In this document: one piece after another, positions 11,001 through 21,400 of the stretch
Layout of the letters: every line of letters starts with the position of its first letter
Position numbering within the stretch: the stretch's first letter is position 1
DNA from: Patiria pectinifera
Lineage: Eukaryota > Echinodermata > Asteroidea > Valvatida > Asterinidae
Length of the DNA: 64,000 nucleotides
Reading direction: 5' to 3'
Assembly (NCBI GenBank): GCA_029964075.1
Contig: CM057136.1
Location: 744,001-808,000, forward strand
Position numbers and translations under genes: made by a program
Notes under the pieces: generated by a model
What the model was told of the DNA's origin: nothing
The model's input: the letters and a program-made list of their open reading frames with translations, nothing else
The model's database searches: none

Positions 11001-13983
11001 CTAATAAATGGCGTTGTTGACTGGTTTATGGTAGCAGTTGCTGTAGTGGAAGCAGTGACATTCTCATTAACTAGTTCTTATCTCCAATTGTTTCTACCCA
11101 GGGGCCTCCAGACAAGACACTTAGCCTTGTTTTCATCGATTTTGAAGTAGAGAATGGCCCACGCAACGTCTGTTACGACTACGTCCGAGTGCGAAGTGAT
11201 TCCTACATCTACACTGGCGGAAAAGAGTTAGTAATGTTCACATTTCTATATTTTTGGGTTTTGCGTTTTGTTTTTTAAGTATTTAACAATGAACAGGTGG
11301 TGACTACAAAAGATCAAAATAAGAAACAGTTTAATTCCATATTGGATGTACAACCGTGAAATATTCGAGATATTTTGTATAAAGGAAGCTAAATATACGA
11401 CCGTCCTTTTTTGAAGATGTCAATCCCGAATTGACTGCATACGATGGTCATTTCAAGAGTTTGCGTGTACTACTTTTTTACTTGATCATGCGATGCTTAT
11501 TTCCAGCTCTTGTGGCACCGAACCACCACCGCCAATTGTGTCGGCTGGAAATCAAATCATGGTGATTCTCCAGACCGACGGGTCAGGTGAACGAAGAGGA
11601 TTCCGAGCTAACTATTTTGTCAACCCTCAGAGTAATGCTACTATCCTGCCCGTGGCCTCGACTGTGGTCCCAACCATGGCCGTAACCACGGCTAAAACCA
11701 CGGCCAAAACCACGGCCAAAACCACAGTCCACACCATGGTCTCAGCATCGACTCCTGTAATGGCATCAACCACCACTGTGATCGGACAGCCACCAACCAC
11801 TATAAAGTCAAAGGCAAAGTGTGGTAAGTCCTACTATTCCTATTCTATAGGTATTCTGATGACATATAAAAAATAAAAACCAATGGCTTCATCTCAATGA
11901 TAAGAAAAATTTTATTCGAAACATCTTAGCTAATTAAAGCGGGCTATGCAATAGATTTTCTTGCATCTGACATCACATCAGTTCTGCCTTATAAAGGCAC
12001 GTTTTTGTTATTTTCAAATGCATGACTCATGAAACAGTAACTTGGTGCAGAGCAAGGCGTCTATATAGTGCAAATAATTCGACGTACGGCCTCCTTCAGG
12101 AAAGGGTATATGTACCAAAAAATCCGAAATTACTATTTAGAAAAGGGAATGCATGCTGAAAATGGAATGACAGCAATTACATTCTACAACAGTGGTTTTT
12201 GGAGGTAATATCTCCAACTTTACTCTTATTTTTCATTAAATGAAACAAAATACTCTTAATGACCCATACATTATCACAGAAGCGGCTGAAGGAACATGCG
12301 GCGGGCAATTCACTGACTCCGGTTGCATAGCATCGCCCAACTATGGACGTAGCGTGTACAATAACAACGAGGAATGTGTTTATCATATTCAGGCAAGTAT
12401 GATTAGAGTGAAAATATTTCTCGTTGTAAATCCAAGCCTGTGAACTATTATTTATTCACAATAACTAGCCCAGCCCGCCAGGCCAATGTATACAAACCGA
12501 GACCAGCATAACAATACTTGGTGGGCCCCTATAATTCAGAATCAAGTTTGCCGTTCAAGTGTTGCACTCCCATAAACGTCTAGTGTCCGAACGTGATGAC
12601 CTCAATGAACATCTAGTGGACAATTATCCACAGGTTGATGCTGGTGAACGAGTTCAGTTGGCAGTAGAACACCTTGATATCGAATATGAGGAGACTTGCA
12701 CGTGGGACAGATTGGTAGTCATTCCTGGGGACACGCTTGGCTTACTGAGGTAAGATATAAAATAATAATGTGTGTTACTTTGTACCCAAACTCCGGGTAT
12801 ACATAATGGGTACCGGTGTAGCATGAATTTAGGTTTTATGAAATACGGACTCATTGGTGGTATTGCGCATGCTCATGCATAGATAATTAGGAGAGGGGCC
12901 GGTCACGTGAGAGGGTTTAACCAATAAAAGGGAAAAAGAGTCCGATTTTCATAAGAGTCCAATTTTCATATGACACCAGTATTTATATAAAGTCATAATG
13001 CAAAATCTCGCTGCAAGTTCCCTTTAATAACATGTTTACTTCAATGATAGATGAATTCAGCGAACACATAGGCCTACCTTACCGGTGAGGTTAAAGCACC
13101 GTTGTTAGGGTCAGCAATGTCACGGTACCTTCAAATAATGGCCGCTTCCGACCGGCTTGTCTACCACCGACAATTACACAAGCGCCTGCTGTGGAAGCGA
13201 ATGAATCCACTTGCTGAGACGTACAAAAGTTCGAAAATACGCGTTAATGTAGCTCTTAATATGTCGGGCAATTCACAATGCAGTGCGCCACCAAGAGTTT
13301 GCCAAGGAGAGTCCATTTTTCAAGTTTACGGTCGACAAAACATGGCCCATTTGAACGAGTGTCAGTAGACAACTTGAGCTATTAACGTTATAGATTGGGG
13401 CATAGCAATCTGCCACCTTACAAAAATACAATATTGATAACAAGAAAAGAAAAGGGGAAACAGATCCTCGAATAATACGCTTACGAAACTACTGACCTGA
13501 AAAAAAACCTAACATTTTTAAATGTCCCGCGCTGCGAATTTGTCGACCATTTCCCACAATGCACTGGGAAAAACGAACTCTCTGTGGCAAACAATTGGTG
13601 GCGTACTGCATTGTGAATCGCCCGAAACACCCAAGCAAGCTTTGGAGCGTCCCAGTAGAAAGCCAGCCAAGTAGTGGGAAACTCGGATTGGTAGACGAGC
13701 GTTTTACTGCCAGGCCTAGCAAAGTAAATCGGACGCTCATGCCTTTTTTTGTAAATCGATTTTTAGACTAAAGGTTGACTAAATGAAGAAAACAAAATTG
13801 AATAAAATACATTCAAATGAATGAAAAAAACATTTTCCCTTGTGTGTCAGGGTTTGCGGTGCGGAGCCTCCGTTTGGGACTTTCGTTTCCCTTGACAACA
13901 CCATGACGGTGAAGATGATCAGCGACGGATTTGTGGCTAAAGGCGGATTTGCAGCAAGCTTCCAGGGGATTACCGTGGATTAG
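2080..13983 (+). CDS. Astacin gene A: BP10/SpAN-like secreted metalloprotease, astacin-EGF-CUB-CUB (first exon not found)
   Basis: Zinc metalloprotease of the astacin (M12A) family, expected to be secreted as a zymogen and to cut extracellular or matrix proteins. Exons: 2080-2302, 3308-3446, 4427-4499, 4949-5143, 8108-8237, 9131-9256, 10120-10223, 11102-11226, 11507-11823, 12280-12392, 12634-12749, 13851-13983 (stop TAG). Phases join without a stop and give 597 residues. Seen: prodomain with FQSDMRLTF (family F-x-G-D switch, Gly replaced by Ser); basic cleavage site KRR; zinc motif HEIGHAVGWYH; Met-turn SIMHYGS; EGF module with six cysteines (9131-9256); CUB1; short TTAK-type Thr linker; CUB2. 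The signal-peptide exon is missing from its expected place, so the gene is 5' incomplete here or has lost it. Intron 5 holds a retroelement relic. Gene B is the tandem paralogue. Family assignment is secure; the developmental role is inferred from BP10/SpAN. Confidence 0.94.
5455..7965 (-). mobile_element. Degenerate Ty3/gypsy-type retroelement relic in astacin A intron 5
   Basis: On the minus strand, 7600-7680 reads as an integrase zinc-binding segment (VYWTGMKSQAEECCQKCHK). Next comes an integrase-core start at 7284-7526 (PLERIAIDITG, followed by MTRSGN and KWVQAFPF). Both are typical of Ty3/gypsy pol. Frameshifts and stops break it throughout, and no RT domain or LTR pair is recognised. 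A diverged direct repeat of about 140 bp (5455-5600 and 7709-7850) flanks the relic. Gene B has no counterpart, and similarity with gene B's intron resumes near 7968, so insertion followed the gene duplication. Edges are approximate. Confidence 0.65.
12393..12633 (+). other. GC-AG intron splitting CUB2 of astacin gene A
   Basis: The exon ends ...cat att cag, followed by gcaagt, the classic GC donor context. The next exon starts after ccacag with gtt gat gct ggt. Phase 0 joining gives YHIQVDAGERV, a normal CUB strand. The nearest GT (caggcaa|gtatga) would join as agt tga, a stop codon, so the GC donor is required. Gene B shows the same donor in its equivalent intron. Confidence 0.85.
12840..13050. 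repeat. Dispersed repeat shared with 28130-28320
   Basis: This stretch in intron 11 of gene A shares several blocks with 28130-28320, in the same order: gcgcatgc, ggtcacgtg, ataaaaggga, a cataggagtcca/cataagagtcca block and a closing ttcccttta/ttccatta block. This suggests two diverged copies of a non-coding interspersed element. The element type is not recognised. Confidence 0.5.
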
Positions 13984-14436
13984 GAGGATTAGGAACATGA
14001 ATATATCAGTTTATCACCGGCTCATTGAATCAGCTGAACATGATTCTGCTTTATCACTTCGCTGGCTAAGTGGGTACTTTCCTTGTCAACACGTGGGTTG
14101 GCAAACTATGAAAGGCCAACGGTGCAAAAATACAGAATTGTTATTAATATTTCCCAACACGACCCTTGATTTTTGAAAATATAAAATAACCAACAAAAGA
14201 TGCCTTTTCTCAAATAAGGAAGCTGTTCTTATGATTCGAAACATCTGTTGACAACCACGGCATAAAATTAATGTCCTTTTGGCAGCCCATACAAAACGAA
14301 GGAAAGCTCTAAACCTTAGCCTACCTATAGTAATAATGGACTTGGCTTACCTGTTTAAGAGTAGTAATATCTTGTGTTTTGCTTTGCAATTGTATCGAAG
14401 GCCTTTCGTAGACAAAACTTGATCGGGAATTATGCC

Positions 14437-14442
14437 AATAAA
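14437..14442 (+). promoter_or_regulatory. Candidate polyadenylation signal of astacin gene A
   Basis: AATAAA lies about 450 bases after the stop codon of gene A. Further AATAAA copies occur just downstream inside the 27-bp tandem repeat, so the exact cleavage site is uncertain. Confidence 0.35.
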
Positions 14443-14448
14443 TGAGTT

Positions 14449-14560
14449 TAATGATACTAGTTAATGAAGCTAATATGAAACTGTTAGTTAATGAAGCTAT
14501 TATGAAACTGTTAGTTAATAAAGCTATTATGAAAATGTTAGTTAATAAAGCTATAAGGAC
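14449..14560. repeat. 27-bp tandem repeat, about four units
   Basis: The unit ctgttagttaatgaagctat plus tatgaaa is repeated about four times with single-base changes. It is open on both strands because 27 is divisible by three; no protein is implied. Confidence 0.85.
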
Positions 14561-15367
14561 ACTGTTAGCGTGCCCATCAAAGAATATGAAGTTTGAGCGA
14601 TACCATTCAATAGCCACGATTTCGAGCATCGCGGCAAATTAGTATGGAGACAAAGTAAATTGAGAGAAACCTGAAAAACAACCTGTCTGTAATAAAATGT
14701 CTTGATCCGAGTGAAAACGTTTTTGTACGGGCTCTAACAATGTTTCAGGAAACAATCCATCAACAATAGTCGAACCTGGGACGTGATGACTGTTCACATT
14801 ATTTCGCCCCTTCAATGGATCGACAGACAATTGTGCACGCTATTGTAGCTGCCCCGTGAGGATTATCATAACAATAGCTAGTGCAATGCTTTCGCCATTG
14901 AAGGGGGCCTTTCGTATTAGAATAGCGTGCCCGGTTGGTTTATACACATGGCACGTTTGTAACACATATTCAAGTTGTAAGGACTTGAATGAAGAGTGGT
15001 TTACCAATTTATGATGAAATGTCGTTATTCAATAACACGTGAATACAACAAACGAAAAGGTAAACGTGAGATTAAAATATATTATCATAGTACTCTCTTA
15101 TTAGTGTACATATTTTTCCTTTCAAATCAACAGAATTATTTCAAAAATTAAGATAATGCCTGCAAAACACTGAACGTGCGGGCTCGTTGTACTTTTTGTT
15201 CTATTCGGGCCTTTCAATAATTCACCGGCATAATGAATATACATCTCGCGCTTCCAATCCATGAGGGAGAATTCATCACAGGGTTTTTAATTACTCTCTG
15301 TCAAGACTATAACTGCTTTGATAGGCTTCAAATGTTTAAGTCTGGCAAGCAGTTTAATCTCACTCCC

Positions 15368-15374
15368 TATAAAT
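15368..15374 (+). promoter_or_regulatory. Candidate TATA box of astacin gene B
   Basis: TATAAAT lies 87 bases upstream of the chosen start codon and 42 bases upstream of an earlier in-frame ATG at 15410. A start site about 30 bases downstream would leave a short 5' UTR. Prediction from spacing only. Confidence 0.4.
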
Positions 15375-15454
15375 CTCTACTGGTATAAGGTCCTACAACA
15401 TTTATTGTCATGATAACTTTGATTACGGTCGACTACATCGGGTCTGCTACAGCG

Positions 15455-18400
15455 ATGAATTTGGTGCTCCCGATTCTTGTTCATTTGACTTTTGGCATCA
15501 TGATGGCACAGGGACATAATGGAGAACCAACAGAGGTAAGGCAAAAAGACCTTTGAGTATCGCACATAAAAATATAACAATTGTGTCCACCTCGGCGGTA
15601 CAGAAAAGGCAAACGGATATTAAAGATATGACGGTATTTTTGTCTGCGCGCCAAGTTCAGGTGCGTCCCTTCCACACCAAGACGCAGTGTGTAACAGACA
15701 TTCGATGAAAATTGGTTACGTACGCTCCGCCATACGCGGATGCCCATCGATGCGAGCACAACGCATCTTTCTCTGTTCCTATTGAGTTGGCCATGCGCTC
15801 TACAATTCATGCACATGCACAATACTTTTAATACCAAGTAGCGAGTTAAGAATAAACATAAAACGCCAATTAAAAGCCAACTGCAAGTTTTCTTTCTGGT
15901 ATGACGAACTCTGTAGACAACACAGGTTTACGATATCGAGAAAGAACACAATTCGTTTGATTTGGTCATTGACACCTTCCTATTTTGTTCGCCCGTGCAG
16001 TGGGACCGGGAACCACCCAGGCCCATATATCACCCAGACCCAATCGAAGAGAACTACGTACCGGGAACGTTCCAGTCTGACATGCGGCTGACATTTCCAC
16101 AAGTGATCGATTTGTACGCGAGTGTCTCGGAACAGATGAACGGAACAGAAAAGCGACGAGCAGTAAGCAGTACAAAATGGCTGCGTGGTATTATACCCTA
16201 CGAGATTGATGACAACTTTGGCCGTAAGTGCTGACACTTTTATCCCCTACAAACTGCTCTGAAGAAGGGCGTCATTTTTGAGTGGGTGTCATCATTGCGA
16301 ATTCCTGTGACGTAATGTCCTTTTAAGCAACAAACTTGCTCAAACTCTTAAGTTAGGATGCGTAACAACGTTCTTGTTTTAGCTCAGGGGTCACTATATA
16401 CATTTTGAGAAAACAGAACAAAATGCACAATATTTGGGGGTCTTGTAGGCCGATTCATTTGCTAATGTGGGCACACGTTTATCAAACCATCTTCAACAAT
16501 AAATGGTTTCGATTGAAACCATTTCTGGTGTAATAATTTCACAGGCTATTTGGTGCCAGCCCTATCCGTCATTAGATCGGTATAGGTAGGTGCATGTGTT
16601 TCCCATTCCGGGTAATTACTAATGTTCCTGTGTATTTAACATTTATGGTGCTTTTTATCAGACTAGTATTCGAGTCACCAAACATCGAGTCCGAGTGCGA
16701 ATCCGAGTCACCTCTCAACAGGCGCGGATCCAGAGGGGGGTCACCCTCCCAGCTCTGATATTTGTTTTCATAGAAACACATTCAAAATAATGTGAAACAC
16801 TCCCCCGCCCCCCGCCCCCTGCTCTGACACCCAAAAACAAATATGACAATTATACTGGTAATAATATCCACCTGTACACAAAATTCGGTCATAGCCAGCC
16901 GGGTTACGGGGGTACTTGTACACTATTCTGTAAAATAGTGTTGCCGATCGTCGTATTTGAACAGCGCCCCCATTGAAAGTATGGTACGAAATTATAGTGC
17001 GCATGCGCAAGGTATATCGCCCCTAGAGTGGTAACAAGCATTTGTATAGACAATTTGACAAAAGGGTGATAACACCCAAAAAGCTGCCACCGCTGCAATG
17101 CTATCACATATTTTCCAACTCTGGAGGTGTAAACCTTGCCAAAAATCGCTATGACGATTATCCCCCTCATTAATTTTGATACTGGTGGCCAACATTTTGG
17201 ACCGAGGCTGATGGCCTAATTGGTGCGTTTCTTCTGCACTGCACAGGCTGTATCGCTTGCTCTACAGAGGATCGTCTTTCAAATATTTTGTGCTTTGTAG
17301 TAATTGGTCGAGTCCCGAGTCCGAGTCATTTTTTTGTCATTGTGACTCGAGTCCGAGTCCGAGTCATGGGAAATGGGACTCGAGTCCGAGTCCGAGTCCG
17401 AGTCCGAGTCAAGATTCATACAAGTCTTCTTTTTATCTTTCAGAGGAAATCCGTACCACTATCCAGCAAGCGATGGACTTGTGGGAGGAGAACACTTGTA
17501 TCACATTCCGAGAGTATACTCCAGAAGTCGCAGAGGAACTGGGCAGTGAACATCGTGTCCTTTTCGAGAAGGCGAGTGCAGGGTAAGGTCTCCACTGATA
17601 ACTCAGAAATCTGATGCACGACAAGCGTAGAATCAACGTCTTGGTGATTTATTTTAGAGGGAGCTAGCTGTGTGTGATAAAAACCAACGTTTTGCATTTA
17701 TCCCTCCCATTCCTTTGAAATATAACATTAAACCACCATCAGCACCGAGGGTACACTGATAACATACAGTTATAAAGTCTGTGCTGCATTTTGTATTTTG
17801 CGAAGGTCCAGTACTATGGTAATGCAGGTTGTAAGCTCGTGACGAGACAATTGAAGTAAGTGATAAGCTTTGCAATTTCCGGTAAATTAACAATAACGAG
17901 ATTCCGACTCGGGCAGGCTTGCAAATCATGATGGATCGTCGGTACTGTACACTAAAGTGTGTATTTTATTCATGCACGCAACTCCTTTATATGAAGTCAA
18001 AACCACTAATAAAATTGTAATTATTGTAATAAAAAGGCCGACAGAACAATAAAATAACACAAAGGCTTTCCTTATAATTTGTTGCTTTTATATACAACTT
18101 AGTATTGGTACAAAACACTGCATTCTGAGGAGGCATGACCATGCTGACCCCTTGAAACCTAAACAGAGGCCATGTATAGTATTTGCCACCACTCACAAAA
18201 CTAAATTTTACCATTATAAATTGCAATAAATCTCTGATTTTTTTTCAACGGCAGATGCGTGTCTTGGGTCGGCATGATTAACCATTTTCCCCAGACTATT
18301 TCGCTGTCAGAAGAACGATGCAATTATGTAAGTGATCCGATGAAAAGTCCTCGTCCAGGGAGCTTTATTTAGATTTACATACACGTATGCCCCACAATGT

Positions 18401-21400
18401 CTGCTGCGTCAGAAGTAACTCAACCAGGAAGTTTTCCCATCTTTTCTCAGTAATAGTAAGACGTAAGGTTAGTTTCATTTCAACAAGACGTTGGAAATAA
18501 GATAAGTAAACAATCTAAGTCATACAATTTTCAGCGATTTAAGGACGATAAGTCCTTTTATTTAAGAAAATGGGTCGTTCAGTGTCTTAATTAAGAACGT
18601 TGGCACGAATGCAAGTAGAGTATAATAAACGATGGTGATTGCTGAAACTCATCATCCAAATGACTTGATTTTTTTTCTGGTAAAGATGGGAACAATCGCA
18701 CATGAGATCGGCCATGCTGTGGGTTGGCACCACGAACAAGGGCGGCCAGACAGGGACCGGTACGTGACGGTCCTATACGATAATATCAAGGCGGGGTTTG
18801 CATCAAACTTCAAGACCTATGAAGTTGAGACGTACGGTGTCCCTTACGACATTGAATCGATAATGCATTATGGATCAGAGGTAAGAATGGGTCCATTGCA
18901 GCAGTGCGCCCTCACTGAGAGTAGTTAGAACCAATTTAAGTCAGCGATATTAAAAGTGCAATGTAGCTGCTCGTGCGTATCACAGGCTGCCCACCTTGTG
19001 GCGCCAGAAGTGAGGAGACTTTACCAGTCCTCATGCGCGACCTATGAACGACCCAATGTTTATTTTTTCTGTCTGTCTATAGACCCTTACAGACATTCGG
19101 ACAAGGTGTAAATTGTGTGCTCCCCTGAAAACCCATCGATTGTTTTTATCAATAAGATTTATTTTGAAAAGAATGTTGCAACAGCGGTTGTGTATACAGA
19201 GTCCATGGAGAATCAAGAAATGTTACTAAGTATTTCCAAACACAATTGGAAATGTTTTTCAGTCCCAGATTCATGTTTTAGCATCAATAAATGACCTTCA
19301 CTGAGATGATATATGAAGAAAAAAATTGGCGTCAGGTTGCAACATTTCCATTAGTTTATAATGTTGTATATTTGAACGATTAAACCGTTTGCATTGTAGG
19401 AGTACGCTTGCAATTCAGCAGAAATGAAAGCCATAAGCCAACTCAGCCCGACCCGTCCTAGATTCTAAATATCGGTCCATCTTTCTTTTTTTATTACTAG
19501 TATTTTTTGTTATTAGTATTTCTCTAAAGGCAGTGGACTGCTGACGTTAGAGCCCAAGAACCCACTGGATCTGTTCAAGATGGGAAACCGGGAAGATTTC
19601 ACATTTTACGATCGAAAGATCGCCAATGTAATGTATGAGTGTTCCAGTGAGTATAATTACTTGGCCAGTTTTAAAATGCAAACATTCTATAAGGCCCAAA
19701 AAAAGTCTCCGGTTTCTGGTATGGAGCTTGCCCCAAAAGTGGCGCGGCGACGCGGCTTTTTTTTTTTTACCTGTTTTTTTTTTTTTTTTGGCTTCAAATG
19801 TCGGCTGATGACTGCAAATGGTGCCCGACTAAACTTAGTGCAAATATATGGGAGTCCAGAGTGGCCACATAAATCTTATTCTCGATCATAACCCCTTCCA
19901 AAAACCCGTTAAAATTGTGCAGCAGCAGAATTCCAGTCAAACCAGTGAGTTTGGCGGTTTTGAAACATCATCTTGTATTGAAAAAAAAAACTTTTTCATT
20001 TTGCCGACGCGCATGGCTACGGCGACGCGCGCGCATACCAGAAACCGGAGACTTTTTTTTTTGGCCTAAGCTAAGTTGTATGATCATTTTCATCTGGTAT
20101 ACATGTTTTATTTCAATGTTTGCCAAAATAAAAGCCCATGCATGTATTTATGCTAAACTATAAGGCATAGTGTCAGCTTTTTAAAGTAAAGAAAACGTTA
20201 TTTATACCTATGTTTCCCTGATTTACCAAATGCTTTTTTCTGCTAAACGAAATAACATTTTAACTTATTAAAACGATACTGTGGGAAAAGTGATACTGGC
20301 TTTTTCTATGTACACTAAATGTGTTAAAGGAAGGAGATAAAAGTAAGCTATGAAAACGATTATGAGTCTCACATGTACAGGGCGAGTAGAAAAAAAACAA
20401 ATGGCCCCCTAAATTGTATTTGTGTTTAAAAGTCCATAAACTGGAAAAGCACATGAGCGATACGACCGATTCATTTACTAAAATAAAATTTACTAATTGG
20501 GCTTTTACATGCAAGATCTGGAAAACGCTACATGCAGTACTTTTTTTTTTAAGAGGGACGCCATTTCTGTTTCCTTTGTTTGTACTCACCTTGTATGTTA
20601 CATCTAGATCGCTCGATTATTTATTGACTTGCTCATTTCTCTAGGTGAGTGTGATCCGCTTTTACAGTGTGAAAACGAAGGATATGTTGGGAAAGATTGT
20701 AAATGTTACTGCAAACCAGACTACAGCGGAACGTACTGTGAGATTTACATGCAAGGCAGCGATAACGCGGGTGAGATAATACATCAATTAACTCAACTGA
20801 ACCCATTTCAAGCCAACCCAACCAATTTCCCAGCCCTGAGCACATACAAACCCAACCCAAAATAAACCTAAACCCAAACCTAGCCCAATCGAACCCAACC
20901 CAACCGAAGCCGATAAATACAGCCTAACCCAACTTGAACCCAACGCAACCCACCCAATCACCTAGCCAAGCCTAAGCCAAGCCAAGCCAACAAAACCCAA
21001 CCCAACCCACAGGAAGTGTGTATTTGCCTGCAATCGGGGACCCCCTATTGTCCCTCTTTTGTTTGTACTCTAACCTTTATTTAGGAAGACCTCCCATATG
21101 TTTTGTACACGAATCGAAATTAGGAACCTCTTGGGAATGGGGGACCCTATTGTCCTTTATTGTTTAACCTCCCCTATTGAAGGCAGAAACAAACTCAACC
21201 GAACCTGCATGCAACTTAATCCAACCAAACCTATTCAAACTGACACATATGCTTCTGAATATCATTGTGCATATCTGAATATTTTTTTGGTGACAGGATG
21301 CATGAGCGAACTATCAGCTGATGAAGACGTGAAGACCATCATGTCACCAGGATATCCCATTGCCTACGATAGTTTAATGACATGTGCCTGGTTAATACAG

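Larger units (their letters stand above)
13984..15367. other. Intergenic region between astacin genes A and B
   Basis: About 1.4 kb between the stop codon of gene A and the putative promoter of gene B. It holds the presumed 3' UTR of gene A, a 27-bp tandem repeat and AT-rich sequence. No coding exon is recognised. The short spacing and same orientation fit a tandem duplication. Confidence 0.6.

Noticed and set aside
16572..17195. Several minus-strand ORFs in astacin B intron 2
   Set aside because: No family motif; the region is non-coding intron with element remnants and CpG-rich sequence.
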